Shown here: positions 9,882-21,915 of the stretch, in pieces
Numbering within the stretch: position 1 is the first letter of the stretch
How the letters are laid out: each line of letters opens with the position of its first letter
Source: Centroberyx gerrardi
Taxonomy: Eukaryota > Chordata > Actinopteri > Beryciformes > Berycidae
Length of the DNA: 64,000 nucleotides
Assembly: GCF_048128805.1 (NCBI RefSeq)
Contig: NC_136003.1
Location: 24,022,840-24,086,839, forward strand
Direction: 5' to 3'
The notes under the pieces: generated by a model
Database searches by the model: none
Told to the model about the DNA's origin: nothing
The model's input: the letters and a program-made list of their open reading frames with translations, nothing else
Translations under genes and position numbers: made by a program

Positions 9882-12766
9882 CTATTGAGCCTCAGTGTTA
9901 GATGAGAAGATGAGTTTGCTCATAGCACTGATGTACTGTGAGCCGTCTGGCGCTGTGATCTTCAGTGTGGTGAGAGGCGGCATGGCACCGCTGGTGTAGT
10001 ATCTGAAGGCAGGGCTGGATGACTGGATGGCATCTAGAAATACCTTGCAGACAGATAAACAGACCACAACTGTTAAATCCAAACGTGCTTCTTATGCTGA
10101 CACACTGCTAAAATACCTGGCATGATACAATCACAGCAAATGTGCACTTCAATTGCAATCAATGCGCATTAAAAGGAGTTGAAACTAGGGTCAGAGCAAC
10201 ATATTGTTTTGCTGATTGGGCTGATATTGACCTTTTATGAAATCTGAAATCGGCTAGTCAGCATATGGTGGAGGTTCCTCCCTGACCACAGCTAGTAAAT
10301 ATCATTTTATTATTATCATTTTTATTTCAGATAGTAGACCATAGTTTCAGTGTGGTGTGGTGTGGGAGTGTTTTACTCAACAGTCTCAGGGGTGGCGGTC
10401 TGTAAAGAAACCTGCCTCGCCCTGCCTTAAGGGGCTGCTAACATATAAAGCAGTTTCATCAGTCTGGGATTCAGTGGAGAGTTTTAAGTGTCCCATGATG
10501 GTCTACATGCTGTTTCAGAGGCTTTTCCACCCTGACTACAATATGATTAGGGGAAACACTGAATTCTTGTAATTTTGGGGTATTTTTTTGTGCATGAAAA
10601 TGGTCCACTGTAAAGTTATTGAACATAGGCATAAAATATCAGCAGCTTCATTCAGCCTTCAAACACCAAGATTGGTGTTGGACAGTATTGGTCGAACCCT
10701 AGTTCAGACATAAATTGTTCTCCTCACATTACTAAAGATGTACTGTAGACTTACACACAGCCTACCTTTACAATGTCCTCAGTGTCCTGTGCTGCGTTCT
10801 GGAAAACCGTCCCACAGTGCTGCAGGTATGTTTCATACAGGCTGAGAGTGCGGGCGTCGACCTGTCGGAGAGACGCGTCCCCAAGCTCCGCCTTCTGCAG
10901 GTTATCCAGGAAGTCAGTGTTGACCGGACCACACTCAATGAGACTCACGCTGCATGATGGGGGATGGAGTCAGTAGGCTTTCTTCCAGTTCTCAATCAAT
11001 TACTGTATATCTAAACACAGATACACCCAAGGCCTCTGAGCTAAAGACACATGATGCGGGATTAAACACTCACTGGATATTGAAGTGGTGCAGGAGGATG
11101 GCCAAACTCTCACATGCTCCCTCTATTGCAAATTTACTGGCACAGTACACCTCATTAAAGGGGAGACCTGTAAGGCAGCATGAAATACAGACAAGGGTTA
11201 TTTTGGCAATATCGTGCATGAGCGCGATTTCCCTCATTTACATCACATCATTACAGAAACTGCACATGTAGAACGCAGCTGACAGTGTCTCCCTGCCTCA
11301 CCGTGAAGCCCTCCGATGCTGCCGGTGACCAGGATGCGGCCCTGGCTCTGGGCCTTCATCCCCGGTAGGAAGGCCTGGACGGTCTGGATGGTGCCCAGGA
11401 GGTTGACCTCCAGAATCTGCCTCATGGTGTCCAGGGACTGGACCTCCAGTGGCCCCATCAAGCCCACACCAGCGTTACACACTGAACACACAAAATTTAC
11501 ACAATCAGAATACGCTAGGGATGGAACGATATGGGGTTCACGATTCGATGCAACCACAATGCGATGTAATAAATAAAACTTCAATGACAACAAAGTCTGA
11601 CTGTGCAGCATTATGTTTTTTTACTAAGCCACAAATGTTTCTAGCACTGGCACAGGCTTGCTGGAATGTAAACAACAATTTAAAAATGTCATTACAAAGT
11701 GCAAATAATATAATTTGGATGGAGAGCTTGTGAAATTGTCACATTTTAGTATTGCGATATATTGAATTTCGATATATCGTCCCATCCCTAGAACACGCTG
11801 ACACAGAAGGGAATGTACTGTTTACAGAGCATACCCAGGATGTCCACTCGCTTCTCCACAACCCTGTCCCGGGCGTCCAGGATGGACTGCCGGTCGGTCA
11901 CGTCCATTTGGAGGATGTCCAAGGTGTCCCTGTGCAGGCCTTTCACACACTCCAGAAGACGCTCCTTCTTGGCCAGGTTCCTCATCGTGGCGTAGACTAA
12001 ACAGATAGCAGCACTCAGCAACACGGTTTCCCAGAGGAAAGCAATATCCTAAATAAGATCTCCTCGTCCTCTCATTTACTTCTCCTAGACATAGAGTTTT
12101 ATTTGTCTCACTCTGGTTTATCATGCTTCTCACTTTGCGCTTTCATTTTTTTTTCATGTCTTAATATGCTCTCATTCTCTTCTAAGTCTCTAATGGGAGA
12201 AACATCTCAGAAATCTGTGATTGTAGTCATCTACAAATGAGATATCATGCTTTTCTTATTTGTCTCAAGCACTCCTTACAATGAATGCAGATGTATATTC
12301 TCATATGTATCTCTTTATTGCTCCTAACGGGGGTTTAGGAGAAAGAATTCAGATATCAATGTTCCTAAATTAATACAAAATTGAGATAGGCTCTATTTTT
12401 TCCAGAGAAAGGATAATTCCAAGCATCAAAACACATAAAATGTGTGCAAGGATTTGTACACACACACATGACTTTGACACAGAATGCAAATAAATAACGA
12501 TGAATAGTTCTCCCAACACTCTCAATTTCTTTATCAGATATCAGCACAATCAACATGCAACAGGCGGTAACATTTTACAACATTTCTACAAAGTATCTTG
12601 GGGAGACAATTCACTGGAAGGAAGTCAAACTGGTTGCTGTGATGGGTTGATAATGGCAGCTCTGGTTACCTTTGTATGTTTTGTCCGGGTGGGAAGCCAG
12701 CCGGACAGCCAGGCTGAGGCCGATCCCCGAGGAGCAACCTGTGATCAGCACCACCTTCTGGTCCAT
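9882..12766 (-). CDS. hsd17b1: 17-beta-hydroxysteroid dehydrogenase type 1 (estradiol 17-beta-dehydrogenase 1)
   Basis: Six coding exons, 5' to 3': 12766-12670, 11996-11835, 11481-11302, 11167-11074, 10949-10766 and 10043-9882. All are GT-AG with matching phases (879 nt, 292 aa plus stop). The product is a classical short-chain dehydrogenase/reductase. It has the NAD(P)-binding TGCSSGIG at residues 9-16, the CNAG motif at 88-91, Asn112 in EVNLLGT, catalytic Ser141 in VTGSIGG, and Tyr154/Lys158 in [27 protein letters not shown] and [12 protein letters not shown] are diagnostic of HSD17B1 rather than retinol dehydrogenase RDH8. The family reduces estrone to estradiol, mainly in the gonad; fish enzymes may also act on androgens. 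Its length suits fish orthologs and is shorter than human (328 aa). The start is the ATG opening [10 protein letters not shown], the usual N-terminus. A downstream atp6v0a gene supports the assignment by synteny. Confidence 0.95.
10184..10703. mobile_element. Non-autonomous element with 'actaggg...ccctagt' ends
   Basis: This lies in the last hsd17b1 intron. The ends are short inverted repeats (actaggg at 10184-10190, ccctagt at 10697-10703). The left interior 'gctgattgggctgatattga' and the right end 'tattggtcgaaccctagt' resemble a widespread fish DNA-transposon derivative. The interior is degenerate and has no transposase. Confidence 0.5.
11516..11790. mobile_element. MITE with 'tagggatgg' terminal inverted repeats
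   Basis: About 275 bp in hsd17b1 intron 2. The left end reads 'tagggatggaacgatat' and the right end reads 'atatatcgtcccatcccta', so the ends are reverse complements with one mismatch in the first 17 bases. It is AT-rich inside and has no coding capacity. Ends of this type are common in fish hAT-like MITEs. Confidence 0.75.
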
Positions 12767-15264
12767 AACCCCGCTTCTGCACCGCAGAGAGACAAATGAG
12801 GAGATCTCAAAATAAGCTCAGGGATGAGATGATGGCATGGGAAAAAAAAATCCCTCCTCGTCTCAGTCTTATGTTTTCACTTCTTTCGCTATCACAAGGC
12901 CAGCTTGAATGTAAACATTCTCCAATTCCCAGCCAATAATTTGTCCCCATGTGCTATAACAATCAGTATTATGGCCATCACACCACCTTGAAAGTTCCCA
13001 TCCTTCTCATGTCCTTCTCAGTACGCTTTGATTTTGTCCTTTGAGGCAGACAGGTGGGAACGGCTGGTTGAGGCTTGTTTCTACTCTGCGATCTCACAAG
13101 TAGTTGAGTGGAGTTTCTGGTAGTGTAATGGCAGTTGGAGAGGTGTTTACACTGCTAAAGGGAGATGGGTATGCTATGACACCCATATCCTATATGTTTT
13201 AAAGGGAATTAGACTGTTAGTGGGTATAAAAACAATGCCCAGAATACTACATGTACTGTACCTGTGGATCCTCTCAATTGCACTACTGACAGGAGCACCA
13301 GGTGGCAGCAAAACATCATCTGTCCTCTGTGACCAGAACCACAACTCTGACCTCTGAGAGTGGACCATCCACCACACCAACACAATGAGGCTGAGAGTCG
13401 CCAGAAAGGAACACAATGGTCTCTAGTTTGAAGGATGGAGGAGGGAAATACTTCAGCTGTCTTTTGTTCTAATAAGATCTCCTTGCATACTTTTCCCAGG
13501 CTTGTGTTGAGGGAAATTGCTATTTCAGGCAAGTCTATCAGAGACTTGTCGTTGGCCGATGCCATTTTTTTTTGACTGACGCTCATGCAGCACAGTAGAT
13601 AGACTGTCAGCAGGCAATTAAAGTGACTTTTTTATTATTTAAACAGTGTGAAAGTGGAGAAAGAGATGCAGGAGAGAAAGGTCTGGCGGGGTTTGATCAC
13701 AGGCCAGTGGGGTACCAGAGGCACTCAACTATCTCTGGCCATGCAAAAGATAATTTTTTAATGTCTGCTCATTTTTTAGTACAATAATTCTCAGACAGCA
13801 TTGTATAGCTTGGTTTTACAACAATGCTAAAAAACATTTTGGATTCTGACATTTTGAACAAACCTGCAAATCAAGTCTAGTCAAATCAAATGAAAACAAA
13901 GGGGAAACTTTGTTTTCAGCAGTGATTGTGAAATATGTGGTGTGATTGTGGGACTTTGCTGTGTGCATGTGAGTGAGTGTTCGCTAGGTGGCGATGAAAC
14001 CTCAGTTTCTAATCCATGCATCTGTCAGAGCTTGTTTTTCTTTTGATCATAACCCTAAGCTTATTATAAAGCTTATTAGCTTTTTACTTAATTTTAGGCT
14101 CATAGAACAAACATACTGTCCAGAAATATAGATATGGTGCTGCGTTTTGATTGAATTTTGGGGGAAAAGAAGGGTTACTCATCTGTATGAAATTCCAAAC
14201 CGTATGATATAACATGTGGTTACTTGACCCCATTTCTGAACGCTTATAGGCTATGCCCTACATATGATTAATAAGGTGCGGCTGTGATACTTAGCCTCCT
14301 CTAGATCACAGTTTTATGTGATCAGGCAAAATAGCCAAGAAATTGTAGGTGCCCAAATCCTGACCCAATTTTCACCCACATCCCTACATCACACAGGCAT
14401 GAACTTGGATAAGTTCAGCATGTAAGGATCTTTATTTATCTATTTACTCATTTATTTTCTGGTGCAGGCATTTAAAATTAAATTGAGTTTTAAACATTTA
14501 GTCACCCATTCTGATATTGCATATTCTATGCAATTTAGCTTTTTTTTTCATACCATGCAAATTATATTCTGCCCTACAAAGCTAAAGGGCAGTAACTGCA
14601 TTAGAGCAAAACAGAGTGAAACCAAGAAAAATGACTTCAGTATCTTCATCTTTATTGTCTCCTGTCCTGACAAAAGTATAATTCGTACAGAAGTGGATGA
14701 TAGATACTGTTCAGTAGCACCTGTGGGTCTATTTTTTGTTAAAATGGAATCTAAACTTGAGTCATGACGTTTGACCTTCTGCTGTTCACCTTTGATCACC
14801 TCATCGCCTGTGTTTAAGATGTTGGATGTGGTCAGTGTGGGCAAGACTCAAGTAAATTTACCCTTTTCAGTACCTGAATCATCACCAGCCCTTTACTACC
14901 CCCCCTCTCTTGGTCTCTGTCTCTTGTCTTGCTTTTTTGTTTCTGTATGTTTGTCTGTTTGTATGTCAGCAGCATCCCATGTGCGTTCACCTCCAGCTGA
15001 GTTCTCGGCCAATCAAAGAACTCTGTATCCTTATGCAACGTTTCAGTGGCCTGATTTAAAAGGCATTCTTCTGCTGATGGGAGCAAATCAAGTAGGAATT
15101 TCCTGCCATTTTGTTGCGTTCCTCCCCTTGAGATGGCATCAGCTTGGCTGCTGTCCCAGCGTCTGCGGGACAGACAACAGCAGGCCTTGAACCTCTTTCA
15201 AATATCTACAGCTCTCAAGCGCTGCAGAACCGATTGACCCCCGTTATTGACTTCCATCTATTCT

Positions 15265-15439
15265 TTTTTTTTAAAGATTTATTTTTGGCATTTTTATGCT
15301 TTATTTGACAGAGTTAGTGAGAGAGAGACAAGAAGGCATGGGAGAGAGAGAGGGGAGTTCATGCAGCAAATGACCGCGGGCCGGAAGGACTGAGCCTTAT
15401 GGTACGCGCTGTACTCGGTGAACCACCGGGGCGCCCCAT
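15265..15439 (-). mobile_element. tRNA-derived SINE with perfect target-site duplication
   Basis: On the minus strand the element begins 'ggggcgccccggtggttcac', a tRNA-like head, and ends in an A-rich tail (plus-strand T run at 15263-15270). It is flanked by a perfect 15-bp direct repeat, 'acttccatctattct', at 15250-15264 and 15440-15454. That is the signature of target-primed retrotransposition. The body carries the GA-rich 'gagagagagagg' tract usual for this fish SINE family. It appears shortened in the middle: I see no good B-box text. Confidence 0.85.
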
Positions 15440-15618
15440 ACTTCCATCTATTCTAAAATATAGTACTTGTATAGCTTGCCATAATCTCATAGAGTGAGCG
15501 ACTGTTTTTTTGTCTTTTGCATGTTGCATGGTTGGTGTAGTTATTGCAGGAGAGGTCCAGCAGAACACCTTTGTCTGCTATATTCATTACATTGCTTATT
15601 GAGATTTCTGTTTCTTCT

Positions 15619-15636
15619 CACACACACACACACACA

Positions 15637-15667
<31 letters not shown>
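15619..15667. repeat. (CA)n microsatellite
   Basis: A near-perfect CA run with one GA interruption, 165 bp from the SINE duplication. Confidence 0.95.
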
Positions 15668-15671
<4 letters not shown>

Positions 15672-18272
15672 TCAAGCCTAGTCTTAGAAAACGAGGAAGG
15701 AGGGGTGCACTTTGTCCTCTGGTCTTCTCTGAACCCATTCTGGCAGCATGGTGCGGCCCACAGTCCATGCTCTAGTACAGTTGGGCAGCATCCTGCTACA
15801 CGTGACCTGCAGTACCTCCGTCTCACAGTATTTGCCAAGAGCAGGTAGAGTAGAGGGGCACTGTGGTCTGGAAAAAGCCTTAAAAGCACCTCCTGAACAA
15901 GGCCGCACCATAGCAAAACAGACTTCTGAAGAAACGTACAGCTGTTCAGGGAGAGAGCGAGGGTATCCCACGTGTACGGCCGTGTGTCTTTTGTGGCACT
16001 TCAGGGAGAAAAGCAAGCGGTTGTTGGAAGCCGTTGAGGCAGCAGGCCGGCCTCGTGCTCCAGAGGAAGTGCAGGCGATGGAGAAGTCATGGATTCTGGA
16101 CTGTGACCATGCTGCAAACAGAGAAGGAGGTGTCTGCCGCTGCTTTAGGAAAAGGGTAAATCCATTCATGTGCTCGGCCTGTGGAGGACTGGGCTAAGTG
16201 AGTCACATTGCGTTGTGCTATTCAGGGGCAGACACATGTAATAAGCGCATGGTGCAGACACAATACCAGGTTTGTCTTAGAGACGTCTCAGACGCACTCA
16301 ACAGGATGTCCCATGTGAAAGTGATGAACAGAAGTGAAAAAGCTGCAGACGTGTTGTGGTGGATGTGGTGCAACAGCTCTAGCACGCCATACCTGATAAT
16401 GACTAATTTTACTGAATGCATTACAGTGGAACTGAATTATCTGGATCTCACACTAGATGCATTCCTCTGAAACGTTGCCTCATAGTAACCTCATAGCACA
16501 GACAGACAAGATAAAAAGACAAGTTCCTCCTTTCAGTTTTTAACAACAACCAAAATAATAATGGTATTAATTGAAAGCAAGTCGATAAAAGTGAGTTTTC
16601 AGTTGGTTAGATGAACGTATTTCTTCAGGAAAATTGTTTCCAAAGTTTAGGTTCCCCGAAGCCGCTCTGTAAAGTTCAAGAGACCAAGCCTGTTCCTCCC
16701 CCTCACCGCAAAAATAAGGGTGATAGTGTGGATGTCTGTCATTCTCGTGATCGGCTGATAGGACCAGCCGAGGTCGGTTTGTCTGTCAGCTCAGGCCCGT
16801 GAGAGGAAGAAGATAGGGTTTCACTTGATGAGGGCTTCACTTTAAAATAAAGCCTTCTGCTGACTTCACTACCGAGATCCATGCTAGTGCGATCATATCT
16901 GGAGCGAAACCTTTCCCTTGGACAGTGAAGATGCTGACAGACAGCACCACTGGACACAAGTTCAGGCATAACAACAGTCGTTTTACTGTGAGGTGAGTGT
17001 GTTGTATTGATGCCGGGCTGCTGCATGAGTCTTTGCATCTCGTATTCAAGTGAGTTACTATGTAACACCATTCCTTTGATACTCGACCTGATCTCCCAGA
17101 TTATGACAAGATAATAAATGCTCTTATTTGATACATTTTAGAGAAGTGCCCTAATAACCCTATTTTGAGAGATATCGCTCTCTGTGACTGTGTATCTCAT
17201 GCAGATGTTATCGTCTTTTAGCTATGTTGGGTAAAACACGAGCATGCTGGTTATCTTTCTCCACTGTTATTCTACAGTCAGTAAAGATGCCTAACATAAA
17301 ACTAACTGGTAAAGGCTATAGATAATGAGAAAACCACCACTGATGAGGCGTGATTTGGTGCTTTATTTGGTGTTCCTTTTGAGCATTATTTATCATTGTT
17401 TGGTGTTGAAGCCATGCCAGTAAGTTCATGTTGCTGCAACATTCCCATCTGATAGCAAGTGGATTTGTCTCTCTCTACCTGTCTGAGGAGGTTAGACTCA
17501 CTTTGTAAAACCACTGCTTGACTGCTCTGCTCTAGACTTGATAGACATTATGACTATATAACTATATCTGATGGGATAGAGTTACTCCCTGTGTCTGCGA
17601 CCTCTCCCTACCTCTCTCCTCGACTCGCACAGCGCAGCATGTCTGCATTTAATCCATATCCTTTTCTTCAGCTATGGATCCTTTAATCCATCACTATCCA
17701 CAGTCTTAGCTCTGTTACAAAATGCTTTGCCTGATGACATGTTAAGGTGATTTCTGCGGTTTCTCTCGCTTTTCACTATTGCATGTATGCATGTATTGTA
17801 GTTTACTGTGTGCATAGTCTGATAAAAATATAGTTTTTTGTGTGAGTCAGCGAGGACTTAGTGCTCTTACAGTAGATGTTGCTGGGATATGTGGTAAAAA
17901 TAGGTATCCCCTGTTCTGTGAAACCCATCCAGCCCACAGGGCGACTGGGACTGGGGTGAGAGATCGAAAGAATTCCCTCCTTTGAGAATTTTAATCCGGG
18001 ATGATAAAACCCCCAAACCAAGGAGCTATAACTTTATGCGCCGGCTTATAAACCACCGACCGATGAGAGATGTGGAGCAGAGAAGTCGTTCCATTCCGAC
18101 TGCCATGGAGAGGATGGCAAGTTTACAGGAGCAAAGAGTAAAGAGAGAGCCTGAGAAATGCACGGCGCATTTTTCACAAGGTAACATAGAGGGAGCGGGG
18201 TTTGCTCCTCTCTGGAAAAGTCATCATGGCCGAAATAGGAGAGGACGTGTGGAAAGTATGAATGGTTCTGAG

Positions 18273-18281
18273 TACACACAC

Positions 18282-18326
<45 letters not shown>
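18273..18326. repeat. (CA)n microsatellite
   Basis: A CA run with a single CG variant near its left end. Cysteine/valine or threonine/histidine open frames here come from the repeat. Confidence 0.95.
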
Positions 18327-18332
<6 letters not shown>

Positions 18333-18503
18333 GGCAGAATCAGCACATTTCCAATTTCTAATATTCATAATAAAATTGCCTCATGCCAGTTTTTCTAGTA
18401 AACTATTTTATGTGATTCTGTTCATACCTAACACTTTTAGAATTATACAAATGTACAAGTTAAACTCTCAAGTAGAAATCTTGTGAAAACTCCAACAACA
18501 TAA

Positions 18504-18509
18504 TTTATT
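18504..18509 (-). other. AATAAA downstream of the unassigned minus-strand open frame
   Basis: The minus strand reads AATAAA 83 bases past the stop at 18592-18594. It would fit a short 3' UTR if the upstream frame is, or was, a real last exon. Confidence 0.3.
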
Positions 18510-18591
18510 GCACTCGGTGTCACGACAGGGCCAAGGGAAAAAAAACAACAAAAAAAAGAAGATAATCATCAATATTTCTAGAGCAAGAACA

Positions 18592-18921
18592 TTACGAACT
18601 GTGCGCTGGGCCCATGGGAGGCGTCCGGTCAAACTCCCACCCCAGGGTGAGGTCAAGGGTCACCCAGGTCCTGTCATGGCAGTAGATCAGGCCTTCATAT
18701 TTTATACACATGTATATTTTCCCAGAGGTCGGGTGCAGGGTGATGTATGGGATGATGCGGGGGTTAGAGCGGCCTCCCTGCTGGACGCGAGGCTTGACGT
18801 CAGCCGTAACCCTCGGGGCCGCCGCCGGACCGGCCAGTTTGGCATTCCGCAGGACCAGTTTGTGTACAAAGCCTCACAGCTCCAGGAAATGGCGAGGGAT
18901 TGTGTCATGGGAAATGTCCCG
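18592..18921 (-). pseudogene. Unidentified coding-like segment, possibly a broken gene or last exon
   Basis: One minus-strand frame stays open from 18921 to a TAA at 18592-18594 except for a single TGA at 18874-18876. The translation has a protein-like texture: DTIPRHFLEL, then the stop, then GFVHKLVLRNAKLAGP, RSNPRIIPYITLHPTSGK, IYMCIKYEGLIYCHDRTW and LGWEFDRTPP. Third codon positions are GC-rich, like the real exons here, and an AATAAA follows. I do not recognise the family. It may be a pseudogene with a nonsense change, or a genuine last exon starting just after the TGA (an AG ends at 18873, with a weak polypyrimidine tract). The opposite strand also has a long open frame, so a chance GC-rich frame is not excluded. 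Confidence 0.3.
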
Positions 18922-19259
18922 TTAGTCTTGAATCCACTGCTCCAGGCATTCTTTCTCGCTGTTCTACTGGGGACATCCTGTTCCTGCTTCTCTTTTCTAG
19001 GCCTCCAGGCACTTGAGTCTGTCCCGGGACCAGACCTGACCTGTATTTGGCTAAGAGCGCTGAGATCTTAGTCATGGTCTACCTGGAGGAGGTCATAGCA
19101 GGACAGTTTTGGTGCGTGCGCATACCTTCTGCAGCTGCAGGATCATGGGGACTTTTGTCAGGCTGACAGGCACAAACATATCTGAGCTACGCATCGCAGG
19201 CTCGTTCCGTTGCCAGATCCGTCTCGCTAGATAACATACAATGGAAAGTCAGTGGAAAG

Positions 19260-19475
19260 TCATCAGTAGAGGTTAGATAAGGTTGTGAGCGGAAGGTTGC
19301 CGGGTTGAATCCCCAGTCTGAGTGGGAAAGCGGGAAGAGAAAGAGAGGGAAAGAGTGGGAAAGAGAGGAATGAATATGTAGATCTGGTTGTAATGTGAAG
19401 CAGGGCATCGCTGGAAAAGGTGCAAGCACGCTCAGTATACTTTCCCTGGTTAAATAAAGGTTAAAATACAAAATA
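19260..19475 (+). repeat. SINE-like repeat
   Basis: It holds a B-box-like 'gccgggttgaatcccc' near 19290 and ends with 'ctggttaaataaaggttaaa', a tail typical of fish tRNA-derived SINEs. Purine-rich 'gggaaagagagg' text fills the middle. The left boundary is not resolved. Confidence 0.5.
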
Positions 19476-19880
19476 TACAAGACAGGTTGGATGTCTGTGT
19501 TTGTTTTCAGTTTTGACTCTGTTGCATGGTTATCAGCCACATGTAGAGGACACCAGTGAACGTATCTTTGCTCTGTACACTGAACAAAGTAGTGGAAACC
19601 GTACAGCAGCACATATATTCCAGCCCGGGTGTGCATACAGCAGTAAACCAGTAAGTGAAATTCCAGTGCGTTATCTTCTCCTCTCTGGCACAATGTTCCT
19701 CCCACCAGGTGCAGCAGGCGGAGCATGCCAGGCACTCCATGCTTCACTAGCTCACCTGTGATGTGGTGAACCGGAGTGACGGAGGCGAGGGGAGGGAGGG
19801 GGGGGAGGCAGGTGACTCAACCGTGTCGGTATGTACACCGGCTGTTCTCCGGCTAAAGCAGACACACTTCAGCCCTGCCC

Positions 19881-19940
19881 GCCCCCCCCCCACCCCCCTC
19901 CACCCCCCTCCACCCCCCTCACCCCCCCTCCACTCTCCTC
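19881..19940. repeat. C-rich degenerate tandem repeat (CACCCCCCTC)n
   Basis: Runs of C separated by 'acc' and 'tcca', with a unit of about 10 bases ('ccacccccct') repeated at least three times. The minus strand is strongly G-rich with several G runs of six or more. Confidence 0.8.
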
Positions 19941-21774
19941 CACTCTCACTCGGCTAAGTTCTCACGCCAAAACGATTTCCTCTTGCGCTCTCACAGCTCA
20001 CTCTTCCTCTTTCTTCTGTCCCCTCCACCTCCCATCTCTCTCTTTGCTTATGTCCATTCTCTAACTAGAATGTCTTTCCCTACCACACACACTTAATTGA
20101 TCAAATCTTTCAATGGCATTCTCCACCCACCACCTGCTTGTTGGAAACAGACTGATGCTGTGTGTTCTGGGTTGTGTAAACCTGAAGGCAGTCGTCCTGC
20201 AGCTCCCCCATTTATCTCTGTTTACAGCTGACTCCGGGCATAAGCGAGTGTGTAGACAAAACATGATGCGTGGCGTTACTGTGCATGGCAAATGGCAAGA
20301 TGTAGCCAGGACCTTCACACACACACACACACATAAACAAACGTCATAAGCCACATGCTGTTTCACACTGAAGCACATTTGCACGTTTTTGCAGCCACAC
20401 GTGCCGCCACCTTTGCTTTTTCTGAAGCTCTTTCCTGTGTTTTTTATGTGCAAATGCTTGCCAAACCCACTTCCTCTGGCTATCGAACACATACAGCACA
20501 CAGCACACAAAGCAAGATCACAGCGATCTGCAGTGGGACATGCCAATGGTGAAGCCTGAATAATGACTTTTTCATCCTGATATGGGTTTGCCTCAGCGCT
20601 TTTGTTGTTTTTTGTTTTCAGGTGTTCAACGCGATACCCGCCTGTATTACAACTTAAATTAGCGCTTAGTGTTGAAAGGAAGCTTGTGGTGAAGCTTTGG
20701 CAGGCAATGATTGTCACCGTAGAAACTTTCAAAAACAAACATAAACTGTCGGCTCATTCCACGGCTGCGCTATCATCACCTGAACTCACCGCCTCAACAG
20801 TTCCCAGCAGCCGGGAACACAATGTCATGACAGGTTCACACCTGAGGTATGCAAACCTGGTAGATACCTGCTACCTAAAGCACTCCTCTTCCCCCTCTCT
20901 AATTGACGCTCTTTAGAGGATCATATTTCCTGACTGCCCTTTGTCACCTGCTCTCTGCACAGGCCCGGTCGCTCCCACACTCACACAGTTGAGAGCTAAT
21001 CCTAAGTCTCTCAAACGCCTGAATAGAAAGACATGTTGCCCGTCTTCATTTTAAACATACCTGTCCTGGTTAGTCATTGTTTTTCTAACGCTGTGGCGCT
21101 CTCATTGGATGTTTCCTCAACGGTTTTAAACGTGCTATATTTATCGGGCTGCAGTGAAACCGAACAGAGAATGCCCAGCCCTGCAATAAAAACTCAGATC
21201 GAATCCACACTCATATCTCCCAGGGAGGCCCGAATATAACCTGCTGTCGTTTTTGCTATATGAGTTGTTTATTTTTTCTGTTCCCCTTCCTGTTTTAGTT
21301 TCTGTAGATTTGCATTCATCTTTCCCTAAGGTTTCTGTATGCTTTTGATCGAAAAACCCAGTCTTTTTCCATGGCTAAAGAAACTTTAATACTGTTTTAA
21401 GTGAGTAAGTTAAGTCAGATGATTGGAGTTTATAGGCCCATCAAGTGTCCAGCTCTCTGCTGGAAACAAGGAAATATTGCGTGTCACCATACTTTATATG
21501 GCTTAACTGTTTGGCTACATTATATATTGTTCCTGAAGACAACGCTTTATTCTGATGACTACTTCACTGTGGCCTAGTACTAGATCAAACCCAATAGTAC
21601 CTTCTTTAATCAGGAGAAATAATACATTCATTTCATACTGAGTCATATGCAATGGGAAGAGATTAGTCCATACTGTTGAATACAATCTCTGTTTATCTCT
21701 GTCCTCTGTTTATTTTTTACTTATTTTTACTTTCTGAAGCAGAAATCGTCTTTCCTCTTGCCTCCATCCACAGA

Positions 21775-21915
21775 GAGGTCAAAGGTCAGGCTCAGCTACA
21801 GAGCAGCAGCCCTGGAGCTGGTAGGGATTCAGCGTCTTGCTCAAAGACACTTCAGCAGGGTGGATGCTTGCCGACACGTGGGCTTGAACATGAGCCTTTG
21901 AAGGCATCTTGTGGT
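21775..21915. repeat. Probable interspersed repeat fragment
   Basis: 'gcgtcttgctcaaagacact' followed by 'tcagcagggtgg' and 'gggcttgaac' matches text I know from many fish genomic repeats ('cttgctcaagggcacttcagcag'). The ends are not defined. Confidence 0.4.

Noticed and set aside
18508..19071. 187-codon plus-strand open frame
   Set aside because: It begins in poly(A)-derived lysines and lies opposite a minus-strand frame with more protein-like content. No homology was recognised.
19187..19747. 186-codon minus-strand open frame
   Set aside because: Much of it crosses the SINE-like repeat at 19260-19475, so it is repeat-derived.
20061..20738. 225-codon minus-strand open frame
   Set aside because: The middle is driven by a CA/GT repeat (VCLCVCVCV), the composition is not protein-like, and there is no recognisable motif.
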